Made by a program: the position numbers and the translations under genes. A stretch of DNA of 64,000 nt from Megaleporinus macrocephalus (lineage: Eukaryota > Chordata > Actinopteri > Characiformes > Anostomidae), in the NCBI GenBank assembly GCA_021613375.1, contig CM038720.1, positions 6,053,962-6,117,961 of the forward strand, in the 5' to 3' direction. A model generated the notes under the pieces. It ran no database searches. It saw nothing but the letters and a program-made list of their open reading frames with translations, and had not been told where the DNA came from. Of the stretch, positions 10,959-22,580 are shown in pieces. Numbering within the stretch: position 1 is the stretch's first letter; every line of letters starts with the position of its first letter.

Positions 10959-13900
10959 ACAGTAGTGACGGTCAGTGGAGGAGAGGAATGGCAGTGATGG
11001 TCAGTGGAGGAGAGGAATGGCAGTGATGGTCAGTGGAGGAGAGGAACAGCAGTGATGGTCAGTGGAGAAGAGGAACAGCAGTGATGGTCAGTGGAGGAGA
11101 GGAACAGCAGTGATGGTCAGTGGAGGAGAGGAACAGCAGTGATGGTCAGTGGAGGAGAGGAACAGCAGTGATGGTCAGTGGAGAAGAGGAACAGCAGTGA
11201 TGGTCAGTGGAGGAGAGGAACAGCAGTGATGGTCAGTGGAGGAGAGGAATGGCAGTGATGGTCAGTGGAGGAGAGGAACAGCAGTGATGGTCAGTGGAGG
11301 AGAGGAATGGCAGTGATGGTCAGTGGAGGAGAGGAATGGCAGTGATGGTCAGTGGAGGAGAGGAACAGTAGTGACGGTCAGTGGAGGAGAGGAATCGCAG
11401 TGATGGTCAGTGGAGGAGAGGAATGGCAGTGATGGTCAGTGGAGGAGAGGAACAGCAGTGACGGTCAGTGGAGGAGAGGAACAGTAGTGATGGTTAGTGG
11501 AGGAGAGGAACAGTAGTGATGGTCAGTGGAGGAGAGGAACAGTAGTGATGGTCAGTGGAGGTGAGGAACAGTAGTGATGGTCAGTGGAGGAGAGAAACGG
11601 CAGTGATGGTCAGTGGAGAAGAGGAACAGCAGTGATGGTCAGTGGGGGAGAGGAATGGCAGTGATGGTCAGTGGAGGAGAGGAATGGCAGTGATGGTCAG
11701 TGGAGGAGAGGAACAGCAGTGATGGTCAGTGGAGGAGAGGAATGGCAGTGATGGTCAGTGGAGGAGAGGAATGGCAGTGATGGTCAGTGGAGGAGAGGAA
11801 CAGTAGTGACGGTCAGTGGAGGAGAGGAATGGCAGTGATGGTCAGTGGAGGAGAGGAACAGCAGTGACGGTCAGTGGAGGAGAGGAACAGCAGTGACGAT
11901 CAATGGAGGAGAGGAACTGCAGTGATGGTCAGTGGAGGAGAGGAGCAGCTATGAAGGTCAGTGGAGGAGAGGAACAGCAGTGAAGGTCAGTGGAGGAGAG
12001 GAACAGCAGTGATGGTCAGTGGAGGAGAGGAACCGCAGTGACGGTCAGTGGAGGAGAGGAACAGCAGTGATGGTCAGTGGAGGAGAGGAACAGCAGTGAT
12101 GGTCAGTGGAGGAGAGGAACAGTAGTGATGGTCAGTGGAGGAGAGGAACAGCAGTGACGGTCAGTGGAGGAGAGGAACAGCAGTGACGATCAATGGAGGA
12201 GAGGAACTGCAGTGATGGTCAGTGGAGGAGAGGAGCAGCTATGAAGGTCAGTGGAGGAGAGGAACAGCAGTGAAGGTCAGTGGAGGAGAGGAACAGCAGT
12301 GATGGTCAGTGGAGGAGAGGAGCAGCTATGAAGGTCAGTGGAGGAGAGGAACAGTAGTGATGGTCAGTGGAGGAGAGGAACAGCAGTGACGATCAATGGA
12401 GGAGAGGAACAGTAGTGATGGTCAGTGGAGGAGAGGAACAGCAGTGACGGTCAGTGGAGGAGAGGAGCAGCAGTGATGGTCAGTGGAGGAGAGGAGCAGC
12501 TATGAAGGTCAGTGGAGGAGAGGAACAGCAGTGAAGGTCAGTGGAGGAGAGGAACAGCAGTGATGGTCAGTGGAGGAGAGGAGCAGCTATGAAGGTCAGT
12601 GGAGGAGAGGAACAGTAGTGATGGTCAGTGGAGGAGAGGAACAGCAGTGACGATCAATGGAGGAGAGGAACAGTAGTGATGGTCAGTGGAGGAGAGGAAC
12701 AGCAGTGACGGTCAGTGGAGGAGAGGAGCAGCAGTGATGGTCAGTGGAGGAGAGGAACAATAGTGATGGTCAGTGGAGGAGAGGAACAGTAGTGATGGTC
12801 AGTGGAGGAGAGGAACAGCAGTGATGGTCAGTGGAGGAGAGGAACAGCAGTGATGGTCAGTGGAGGAGAGGAACAGCAGTGACGATCAATGGAGGAGAGG
12901 AACGGCAGTGATGGTCAGTGGAGGAGAGGAACTGCAGTGATGGTCAGTGGAGGAGAGGAACGGCAGTGATGGTCAATGGAGGAGAGGAATGGCAGTGATG
13001 GTTAGTAGAGGAGAGGAACAGCAGTGACGGTCAGTGGAGGAGAGGAGCAGCAGTGATGGTCAGTGGAGGAGAGGAACAGTAGTGATGGTCAGTGGAGGAG
13101 AGGAACAGCAGTGATGGTCAGTGGAGGAGAGGAACAGCAGTGACGATCAATGGAGGAGAGGAACAGCAGTGATGGTCAGTGGAGGAGAGGAGCAGCTATG
13201 AAGGTCAGTGGAAGAGAGGAACAGCAGTGACGGTCAGTGGAGGAGAGGAACAGCAGTGACGATCAATGGAGGAGAGGAACTGCAGTGATGGTCAGTGGAG
13301 GAGAGGAGAAGTTATGAAGGTCAGTGGAGGAGAGGAACAGCAGTGAAGGTCAGTGGAGGAGAGGAACAGCAGTGATGGTCAGTGGAGGAGAGGAACCGCA
13401 GTGACGGTCAGTGGAGGAGAGGAACAGCAGTGACGGTCAGTGGAGGAGAGGAACAGCAGTGATGGTCAGTGGAGGAGAGGAACAGTAGTGATGGTCAGTG
13501 GAGGAGAGGAACAGCAGTGACGGTCAGTGGAGGAGAGGAACAGCAGTGACGATCAATGGAGGAGAGGAACTGCAGTGATGGTCAGTGGAGGAGAGGAGCA
13601 GCTATGAAGGTCAGTGGAGGAGAGGAACAGCAGTGAAGGTCAGTGGAGGAGAGGAACAGCAGTGATGGTCAGTGGAGGAGAGGAGCAGCTATGAAGGTCA
13701 GTGGAGGAGAGGAACAGTAGTGATGGTCAGTGGAGGAGAGGAACAGCAGTGATGATCAATGGAGGAGAGGAACAGTAGTGATGGTCAGTGGAGGAGAGGA
13801 ACAGCAGTGACGGTCAGTGGAGGAGAGGAGCAGCAGTGATGGTCAGTGGAGGAGAGGAGCAGCTATGAAGGTCAGTGGAGGAGAGGAACAGCAGTGAAGG

Positions 13901-14972
13901 TCAGTGGAGGAGAGGAACAGCAGTGATGGTCAGTGGAGGAGAGGAGCAGCTATGAAGGTCAGTGGAGGAGAGGAACAGTAGTGATGGTCAGTGGAGGAGA
14001 GGAACAGCAGTGACGATCAATGGAGGAGAGGAACAGTAGTGATGGTCAGTGGAGGAGAGGAACAGCAGTGATGGTCAGTGGAGGAGAGGAACAGCAGTGA
14101 CGGTCAGTGGAGGAGAGGAGCAGCAGTGATGGTCAGTGGAGGAGAGGAACAATAGTGATGGTCAGTGGAGGAGAGGAACAGTAGTGATGGTCAGTGGAGG
14201 AGAGGAGCAGCAGTGATGGTCAGTGGAGGAGAGGAACAGTAGTGATGGTCAGTGGAGGAGAGGAACAGCAGTGATGGTCAGTGGAGGAGAGGAACAGCAG
14301 TGATGGTCAGTGGAGGAGAGGAACAGCAGTGATGGTCAGTGGAGGAGAGGAACAGCAGTGATGGTTAGTAGAGGAGAGGAACAGCAGTGATGGTCAGTAG
14401 AGGAGAGGAACAGCAGTGATGGTCAGTAGAGGAGAGGAACGGCAGTGATGGTCAGTGGAGGAGAGGAACAGCAGTGACGATCAATGGAGGAGAGGAACTG
14501 CAGTGATGGTCAGTGGAGGAGAGGAGCAGCTATGAAGGTCAGTGGAGGAGAGGAACAGCAGTGAAGGTCAGTGGAGGAGAGGAACAGCAGTGATGGTCAG
14601 TAGAGGAGAGGAACAGCAGTGATGGTCAGTAGAGAAGAGGAACAGCAGTGATGGTCAGTAGAGGAGAGGAACAGCAGTGATGGTCAGTAGAGGAGAGGAA
14701 CAGCAGTGATGGTCAGTAGAGGAGAGGAACAGCAGTGATGGTTAGTAGAGGAGAGGAACAGCAGTGATGGTCAGTAGAGGAGAGGAACAGCAGTGATGGT
14801 CAGTAGAGGAGAGGAACGGCAGTGATGGTTAGTAGAGGAGAGGAACGGCAGTGATGGTCAGTAGAGGAGAGGAACGGCAGTGATGGTCAGTAGAGGAGAG
14901 GAACAGCAGTGATGGTCAGTAGAGGAGAGGAACAGTAGTGATGGTCAGTAGAGGAGAGGAACGGTAGCGAGT
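10959..14972 (+). repeat. 29-bp minisatellite, ~138 copies
   Basis: The unit begins CAGTGATGGTCAGTGGAGG and continues with AGAGGAACAG, 29 bp in all. Variants include AGCTATGAAGG, CGATCAATGG and, toward the right end, CAGTAGAGG. A marker variant (CAGTGACGATCAATGGAGG followed by an AACTGC unit) recurs at 11891, 12181, 13254, 13544 and 14472. The spacings are 290, 1073, 290 and 928 bp, all multiples of 29, showing 10-unit and larger block duplications. Non-coding. Confidence 0.97.
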
Positions 14973-14984
14973 AAGGTATCTTTA

Positions 14985-15215
14985 ACATTGTAACTTTACA
15001 GGAGAGGACAAAACCTTCTTTATTTTCAATGTAAGTCTATGGAACCGGAATTCTTTCCAAGCTATTTTGGAGCATTTCTATTGGTCCAATCCTCATGAAA
15101 TTTTCACACATTGTAAACGGCTGCTGGGCCGCTCAAATGGAGTGGAAAAATAAAAATTGATATTTTTTTTTTCCTTGGACAGCGATGAGTTACTGAAACA
15201 AATGCACCAACAGTG
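14985..15215 (+). repeat. Dispersed repeat family B, copy 1
   Basis: Starts AACTTTACAGGAGAGG, then TCAATGTAAGTCTATGGAAC, CATTTCTATTGGTCCAAT, and ends near CCTTGGACAGCGATGA. It is one of about nine family B copies or fragments in the window. No ORF and no clear terminal inverted repeat. Confidence 0.75.
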
Positions 15216-15810
15216 TTAGGAAATTGAAGAATAGTGTAGAAGAGGGGTTCTTAACCTGACATTGATGGAGAGTAATGCTAATTCAAGGCGGTCTCTCTGC
15301 ATAATGTGCGGAGAATCAGATCCAGAGTGGTCCGATCACGGAATCGGACCTAGTTCTACGTCCACTGTCTGACTCAATTCAGGTTTGTGCATGTGTTAAT
15401 GAGTAAAAATGCCCAGAAAAGTAGTTTGAAAAGCAAATACAGAGCCCGTCTCGCCATAGAGGACCACTTGGGACTGTTCCTGAGCCCCACCACACCAAGC
15501 ATAGACCACCTTTGTGCCTCAAAGCAGGCCCAACCACCACATTAAGTAAGTGAACTATTCTCTTACTTTTAGAAAGCGGTGCTGCCAATCATTCGTTTTG
15601 TGTGAAGGGGGTGGAGTAAGGTACCTGTTTACTAGGTGTTTACTGCACACACCCCTACATCACCATGGCAACCCAGACACACCTCACACACCCACATCAC
15701 CATGGCTACCTATCACTCTCACCTGTACCACGTTCTCATATAAGCTAGCCACACACTAGCCTCACCTCAGCAGGTGGCGTTGTTTTCAGTAACCTGAGAC
15801 TGTGAGGATC
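15216..15810. other. Single-copy spacer
   Basis: Only a short duplicated motif (ACATCACCATGGCAACC/ACATCACCATGGCTACC, near 15660-15700). No gene supported. Confidence 0.5.
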
Positions 15811-16348
15811 AGATCCTACCTGTCCGTGATCTCTAGGCTGGTGTCTAGGTCTCTAGGCTACCTGTCCGTGGTCTCTAGGCTAGTGTCTAGGTCTCTAGGC
15901 TACCTGTCCGTGGTCTCTAGGCTAGTGTCTAGGTCTCTAGGCTACCTGTCCGTGGTCTCTAGGCTGGTGTCTAGGTCTCTAGGCTACCTGTCCGTGGTCT
16001 CTAGGCTAGTGTCTAGGTCTCTAGGCTACCTGTCCGTGGTCTCTAGGCTGGTGTCTAGGTCTCTAGGCTACCTGTCCGTGGTCTCTAGGCTGGTGTCTAG
16101 GTCTCTAGGCTACCTGTCCGTGGTCTCTAGGCTGGTGTCTAGGTCTCTAGGCTACCTGTCCGTGATCTCTAGGCTGGTGTCTAGGTCTCTAGGCTACCTG
16201 TCCGTGGTCTCTAGGCTGGTGTCTAGGTCTCTAAGCTACCTGTCCGTGGTCTCTAGGCTGGTGTCTAGGTCTCTAGGCTACCTGTCCGTGGTCTCTAGGC
16301 TGGTGTCTAGGTCTCTAGGCTACCTGTCCGTGGTCTCTAGGCTGGTGT
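15811..16348 (+). repeat. 42-bp minisatellite
   Basis: About 12-13 copies of a 42-bp unit made of GTCTCTAGGCTGGTGTCTAG, GTCTCTAGGCTACCTGTCCG and TG; GTCTCTAGGCT occurs twice per unit. Because 42 is a multiple of three, one frame stays open for 197 codons with a 14-residue repeat (SRLVSRSLGYLSVV). No flanking conserved domain supports coding. Confidence 0.95.
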
Positions 16349-17474
16349 GCTCTCAAGGTCTTTTCCCAGTTTCATCAAGCTTGGCATTTCCATAGCAGGG
16401 TCCCGTCTACCTCCCTGGAACCCAAGAGAACCCGCCGACTCCAACACCAGCCTCATCACCCACCTCCGAGCGGCTGAGCCCCACTACGGCGGTGTGGTCG
16501 AGTGAGGAGTGAGGTCGGTGCCACCACAGAATCCACAAACTCCAGTCTCAGTAGGGGTTCGTTTCCCTGGCCCCGTCGGTCCTCTCTAGAGACTGTTTGT
16601 GTTGCTGCTGTGCAGTCCACACAGGGCTGTATCTGGTTCCTCCTCCACCATGGGACGCGAGGGCTGCTCAGGTTCCCCAGTACCATCGGACCAATGCAGG
16701 ACCAGTACCATCATCACCATCCAGCCTGCCCTCGCCCTCCTGCTTCCAACCCTCTGGACATTCTCACCTTTGCAAGCTCATTGAAGTGTTTTTGTTGAAT
16801 TTTGAACTGCTCTATCGCATTAAAGCCTTGCACACGGACCGCATGTCCTCTCTCGAGTCTGATTCCTTACATATAGACATAATGCGTGTGACATAGACGG
16901 TGGACAACAATGCTAGAAGATGAACTTACAGTAAGACACAATGTCAGAAAGGTGTTGTCGTTTCTGGCAGCAGTAATTGGATGTACAGTGGATCCCCCTA
17001 AGCACAAACGACCCAAAGACCCCCAAATATCCAGATAGTGGACTAAACCTAAACTTTAAACATCATCTGTAGATCATTTCACGTCTGAAGATGATCACAG
17101 CTATGGGACGTAGGCTTACACGACGTGTAGGAAACCAGTGAGAGGAGTTCAAGAGCCTCCGTGTACGTGGAGGTAAACCAGGTAAGCTCAGTTACTGAGC
17201 CTGCTTTAGCTGATGTTGGCTAACGTTAGCTTCACTCGCTAAGTTCTGTGGTTCAAGTTATGCTAAGCTAACGTAGCTGAGTTATGATTTATAGAGTCGT
17301 ATGAGAGCGAGTTTCACTTTAATCATATTTACTACAATAACTGTACCTCTATATCTGAGTGTAGCTGGTTGCTAGGCTGGTTGCTAGGCTGTTGTCATGA
17401 ATAATGTTGGTTGGTTATTTAGCTAGATACTGTTTACACTCAGGATGAGCTGCTGTTGTGGGTGTGGTTTGACT
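16349..17474. other. Unclassified spacer, GC-rich left part
   Basis: 16390-16830 is GC-rich and has overlapping short open frames. It ends in CGCATTAAAGCCTTGCAC, which could be a retroelement 3' end or LTR with an ATTAAA signal. I see no protease, RT or integrase motif. 16900-17474 is ordinary single-copy sequence. Confidence 0.35.
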
Positions 17475-18182
17475 AAAAATCTCAGGACTAAGTGATATGG
17501 TGGTCTAAAAATATCAGGACTAAGTGATATGGTGGTCTAAAAGTATCAGGACTAAGTGATATGGTGGTCTAAAAGTATCAGGACTAAGTAATATGGTGGT
17601 CTAAAAGTATCAGGACTAAGTGGTATGGTGGTCTAAAAGTATCAAGACTAAGTGATATGGTGGTCTAAAAATCTCAGGACTAAGTGATATGGTGGTCTAA
17701 AAGTATCAGGACTAAGTGGTATGGTGGACTAAAAGTATCAGGACTAAGTGATATGGTGGTCTAAAATTCTCAGTACTAAGTGATATGGTGGTCTAAAAGT
17801 CTCAGGACTAAGTGATATGGTGGTCTAAAAGTCTCAGGACTAAGTGGTATGGTGGTCTAAAAGTCTCAGGACTAAGTGATATGGTGGTCTAAAAGTATCA
17901 GGACTAAGTGATATGGTGGTCTAAAAGTATTAGGACTAAGTGATAAGGTGGTCTAAAATTCTCAGGACTAAGTGATATGGTGGTCTAAAAGTCTCAGGAC
18001 TAAGTGATATGGTGGTCTAAAAGTATCAGGACTAAGTGGTATGGTGGTCTAAAATTCTCAGTACTAAGTGATATGGTGGTCTAAAATTCTCAGTACTAAG
18101 TGATATGGTGGTCTAAAAGTATAAGGACTAAGTGGTATGGTGGTCTAAAAGTCTCAGGACTAAGTGATATGGTGGTCTATTT
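17475..18182 (+). repeat. 32-bp minisatellite
   Basis: About 22 copies of a 32-bp unit: CTAAGTGATATGGTGGTCTA then AAAGTATCAGGA, with ATCTCAGG, ATTCTCAGT and GTGGTATGG variants. Non-coding. Confidence 0.96.
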
Positions 18183-19207
18183 CTACTTTACAGCTCTTTC
18201 AGATTCAAATTCAGAAATATCATCAGAATCTGAAGAAGTAGTTCTGGAACGTTCTCAGTCCCAGTCAGTCATAGTGCTGTTGTACTGTGGTGCTGTTCAC
18301 TGTTGTCCACCAGTGACGTCACATGGTAGCGTTCAGGAATTTCCATAGCGAGCTCAGGTTTTTCTGTCAATTTGATTAAAATAGTCAGTTTTAAAGCAAA
18401 TTAAGCTGCGAATTTCATTTTAAGTTGCTTATACAATGTGAAATCACCAGGGGGGGTACATAACACTGGACAAGCAAGGCCTCTAGCCAGGATGTTCCAC
18501 AGCGCCGGGCGTGGCTTGTTGCGGCAGTTAACTCTGAGAGATTGTTGGAAATGTGCGCATCAGACCTGCTGCTTATCTGTTTTCATTTTCCATTAGCAGA
18601 AACGGGGGGACGAGGGAACGAGTGCTTAAACCTGTTCTGCTCCCTCCTCTGCCTTCAGGCCCGTCCCGCAGGAGTGATCCGAGACGGGCTGGCGATAGCG
18701 CTATCAGCGGCCGCCGCATCAATCTTTCAGCACATACATGTCATAATTTTAAGTGGGTTATTTAAATTCATTAAACGCCGCCATGCCACGAGCAGCCGAG
18801 GTCATTAGACTTGCAAATAGCGTTTCTGGGGAAGTGTCTGGTCCTAATAGCGGCGTATTTTACATACCCCGCGGGCCGAGAGGGACTAACCCCACCGCAC
18901 GCCGGTCGGATTTTCTGCCCAAGTGAGTGACGACACATCGGGGCAGGAGATCCAACGCGTGGTGAGGACTGTGAAACGGTGTGAAGCTACAGGGAGGCTG
19001 AGAATATGGAAAATGTGAACAAGTTTAGTTTCTAAAATTCATCTGAAGTTTATAAATATACATGCAAATATAAGCATTTAGGCAAGAAATAGTTGGTCCA
19101 ATAAGTAATCATAAATATAAACCTGCCATCTGGCCAATTAGGGCTGGGACTGGCTCTAGCACTCCTCCGACGAGTTTGGATGATGACCTGATCAAATAAT
19201 TACATAT
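18183..19207. other. Single-copy region with candidate conserved element
   Basis: 18490-18960 is GC-rich, repeat-free and unlike its surroundings (GGCGATAGCGCTATCAGCGG, TAAACGCCGCCATGCC, CTAATAGCGGCGTATTTTAC). Short open frames there have no domain. A conserved non-coding enhancer-type element is the best guess. The rest holds nothing recognisable. Confidence 0.4.
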
Positions 19208-19412
19208 ACATGAACTTTACAGGAGAGGCCAAAAGCTTACTGTACTTTTAATGTAAAATTATTTTCATGTTATTTTGGAGCATTCCTATTGGTCCATTCA
19301 TCATGAAATTATCATCCAATGCAAACGGCAGCTTCTTCATTGATGCAAAGCAGAAAACTTTCCAAAAATGGAGATTCATGGGTTTCTTCTGACAGTGATG
19401 ATATATAATTGC
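19208..19412 (+). repeat. Dispersed repeat family B, copy 2
   Basis: GAACTTTACAGGAGAGGCC, then CATTCCTATTGGTCCATTCA, AAATGGAGATTCATGGG and GACAGTGATGATATA. Same order as the other B copies. Confidence 0.75.
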
Positions 19413-19448
19413 TATGTTGGGTCTTTGTTTAACCACATGCTTCTGGTA

Positions 19449-19732
19449 CAGCATAGCAACACCTTAGCAACCACAAAGGATACCATTACAATCCTTTAGA
19501 CAAATGCTTGGCAACACCTTATCAACTACCTGGGACATCATATCAATGGTCAAGCAATATCTTAGCAATTACCTGCAATACTGTGGCGAAAGGCCTGCAA
19601 CACTGTAGCAACCACCTGCAATACTATGACAACAGGCGTGCAACATTTTAGCAATCATATCACACCAATGGTCAGACAGCTCCTTAGCAACCACCTGGGA
19701 CATCATACCAATAGCCAGATAACTCCTTAGGT
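19449..19732. repeat. Degenerate AGCAACACCTTAGCAACCAC repeat
   Basis: Irregular 30-60-bp repeats around CCTTAGCAACCACCTGGGAC and GCAACACCTTA. It is an old diverged tandem array, adjoining the second 20-bp minisatellite. Confidence 0.75.
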
Positions 19733-19734
19733 GT

Positions 19735-20875
19735 TGTACTTAGTACGGTGGTGTAGTGGTTAGTATGGTGGTGTTGTACTTAGCACGGTGGTGTAGTGGT
19801 TAGTATGGTGGTGTAGAGGTTAGTACCTTGGTGTAGTGGTTAATATGGTGGTGTAGTGGTTAGTATGGTGGTGTAGTGGTTAGTATGGTGGTGTAGTGGT
19901 TAGTATGGTGGTGTAGTGGTTAGTATGGTGGTGTAGTGGTTAGTACGGTGGTGTAGTGGTTAGTATGGTGGTGTAGTGGTTAGTATGGTGGTGTAGTGGT
20001 TAGTATGGTGGTGTAGTGGTCAGTATGGTGGTGTAGTGGTTAGTACGGTGGTGTAGTGGTTAGTATGGTGGTGTAGTGGTTAGTATGGTGGTGTAGTGGT
20101 TAGTGTGGTGGTGTAGTGGTTAGTACGGTGGTGTAGTGGTTAGCGCGGTGGTGTAGTGGTTAGTATGGTGGTGTAGAGGTTAGTACCTTGGTGTAGTGGT
20201 TAGTATGGTGGTGTAGTGGTCAGTATGGTGGTGTAGTGGTCAGTATGGTGGTGTAGTGGTTAGTATGGTGGTGTAGTGGTTAGTATGGTGGTGTAGTGGT
20301 TAGTGTGGTGGTGTAGTGGTTAGTACGGTGGTGTAGTGGTTAGCGCGGTGGTGTAGTAGTTAGTAAGGTGGTGTAGTGGTTAGCACGGTGGCGTAGTGGT
20401 TAGTACGGTGGTGTAGTGGATAGTACGGTGGTGTATTGGTTAGTACGGTAGTGTAGTGGTTAGTACGGTGATGTAGTGGTTAGTACGGTGGTGTAGTGGT
20501 TACTACGGTGGTGTAGTGGTTAGTATGGTGGTGTAGTGGTTAGTACGGTGGTGTAGTGGTTAGTACGGTGGTGTAGAGGTTAGTATGGTGGTGTAGTGGT
20601 TAGTACGGTGGTGTAGTGGTTACTACGGTGGTGTAGTGGTTAGTATGGTGGTGTAGTGGTTAGTATGGTGGTGTAGTGGTTAGTACGGTGGTGTAGTGGT
20701 TAGTATGGTGGTGTAGAGGTTAGTACGGTGGTGTAGTGGTTAGTACTGTGGTGTAGTGGTTAGTATGGTGGTGTAGTGGTTAGTATGGTGGTGTAGTGGT
20801 TAGTATGGTGGTGTAGTGGTTAGTACGGTGGTGTAGTGGTTAGTGTGGTGGTGTAGTGGTTAGTGTGGTGGTGTA
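19735..20875 (+). repeat. 20-bp minisatellite, second array (SINE A-box derived)
   Basis: About 57 copies of the same 20-bp unit as at 1-1214 (GGTGTAGTGGTTAGTATGGT). Variants include TAGCGCGGTGG and TAGCACGGTGG; the latter is closer to an intact SINE head. The array ends in GTGTAGATAATGGATAATAA, apparently a jump from the head unit to the SINE tail motif GATAATGGATGG. Confidence 0.95.
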
Positions 20876-21055
20876 GATAATGGATAATAACAATAAACAT
20901 TGGTTATAGAGCACTTTTCATTCAAACAGTACATCAAAGTGCTTTACGATTAACACATAAAAGCAAAATACAACAAAAAAATTTAAAACTATGATTAATC
21001 TATAAATAATTAACAAACTTAAAAGCAGTATTCAGTGTATATATATGTATATATA
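20876..21055. mobile_element. Remnant of a dispersed element
   Basis: TTATAGAGCACTTTTCATTC followed by ATCAAAGTGCTTTACG resembles a common fish retroelement 3'-end pattern. It is short and has no second copy in the window. Confidence 0.3.
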
Positions 21056-21942
21056 AGGTGGTCCGCTTCCGCAGCGAGGGTCCAATTTCAATGCTTATTT
21101 CTATGCGAGGCAAACAAAACCTGAATTATGCTCTTAATTGAAGTAGCTGCAGTAATTGCAGTAATTGCGTTTGTGTATACAGTTACTGATAACGTAAGCG
21201 GAGCTGGTAAACAGTTTCACTCTCTGTGTGAAATACGACTTCATTTAATCTAATCTCTTCTGGAAGCTCTTTTTAAACTGAGCATTAAGCCCGTATGTAT
21301 ATGAGGTCTTGTTTTGCGAGGGCGGTTTATTAGTAGATTATATTAAAGGGGCGATTGTTTCAGGGCTTGTAAGCGACTGTGCTCACTTTATTAGACACCT
21401 CTGCCTCGTACGCCCACTTTATGAGCTCAGTCTACCTTACAGAGGTGTACTGTTACAGGAGCTGTCGCTTCAGCTACACCATTCATTCCCTTTCTGACCA
21501 CTGCTGACCACCCTCAGCTCAGCAAACACACTGGCATGGTAGCGGTTTGAAGAGCCGAGCATTAATGCATATGACTGTTATCATAACAGCTTACGCCACT
21601 TTAGTATGGTCTCATTTAAAGGGGTTTCTGATAAAGGGGCCAGCGCAGTCCGGGCAAACTTTAGAGATCATTTATTTGATTTCCAATCAAAATGGCCCTT
21701 ACGTGGACAAAACAATCATTTTTTATGCATCACATTTTACAGAAGATCCATTCATTATTAATTATTAATATATCACTGGCCTTTAAATTGCCCAGCCTGT
21801 GGAATACCTCATATATTAGTCCACTGGTCTGTTTTTAATCTCCTCAAACAGAGACTTTTATTTTAGAAAAATATTACAAACAACTGAAAGAAAAAAATAA
21901 GGACTAAGCTTGAAAGAAAATTCTTATTTAGAAATAACTAAA
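21056..21942. other. Single-copy region, candidate conserved element
   Basis: 21110-21500 is repeat-free and contains TGCTCTTAATTGAAGTAG and CAGTAATTGCAGTAATTGCG, dense in homeodomain-type TAATTG motifs. No exon is supported; open frames of 62 and 73 codons have no domains. Confidence 0.4.
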
Positions 21943-22004
<62 letters not shown>

Positions 22005-22010
22005 TTATTA
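21943..22010. repeat. (ATT)n microsatellite
   Basis: ATT triplets with one TTTTT interruption. Confidence 0.97.
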
Positions 22011-22114
22011 CAAAAACTGGCCATTTTTATGGAATACTGGTCAGCAGGTGACCACTTGAAGAGCAATGATATATAATGTACATAATGTATATATTAAAAT
22101 ACACCCATCATTTT

Positions 22115-22580
22115 ATTAGGTACACTTACTTGTGTCCACCCTCACTGTCCACTGTATCAGCTCCACTGACCATATAGGAGCTACACCTACAGACTGTAGT
22201 TCATCTGATTCTCTGTATACTTTATTACTCTGTTCTGTAATGATCAGGACCCCCACAGGACCACCACAGAGCAGCTACTATTAGGAAGGTGACACTGATG
22301 CGGTGCTGGTGTGAGTAGATCAGACACAGCAGTGCTGCTGCTGCTGGAGTGTTTAAACACCTCAGTGTCACTGCTGGACTGAGAATCATCCACCAACCAA
22401 AACTATACAGACAGCAGTGTCCTGTGGGCGGCGTCCTGTGTCCACTGATGAAGAACTAGAGGAACACAAACTGTGCAGCAGCAGATGAGCTACTGTCTCT
22501 GACTTTACATCTACAAGGTGGACCAGCAAGTAGTAGGAGTGTCTAATAGAGTGGACAGTGAGTGGACACCCGACAAGTAT
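22115..22580 (+). mobile_element. Foldback repeat family A, copy 1
   Basis: Left outer arm (TCCACTGACCATATAGGAGC, then CAGACTGTAGTTCATCTG), inner arm (GGTGTGAGTAGATCAGACAC, then GGAGTGTTTAAACACC) and centre (GTGTCCTGTGGGCGGCGTCC). It ends at AGAGTGGACAGTGAGTGGAC, where right inner-arm sequence would begin, so the right arm is missing. Confidence 0.7.

Noticed and set aside
16502..16896. Overlapping 98- and 99-codon frames as a gene
   Set aside because: Different frames of one GC-rich stretch, with no domain or splice sites; possibly an old retroelement end.
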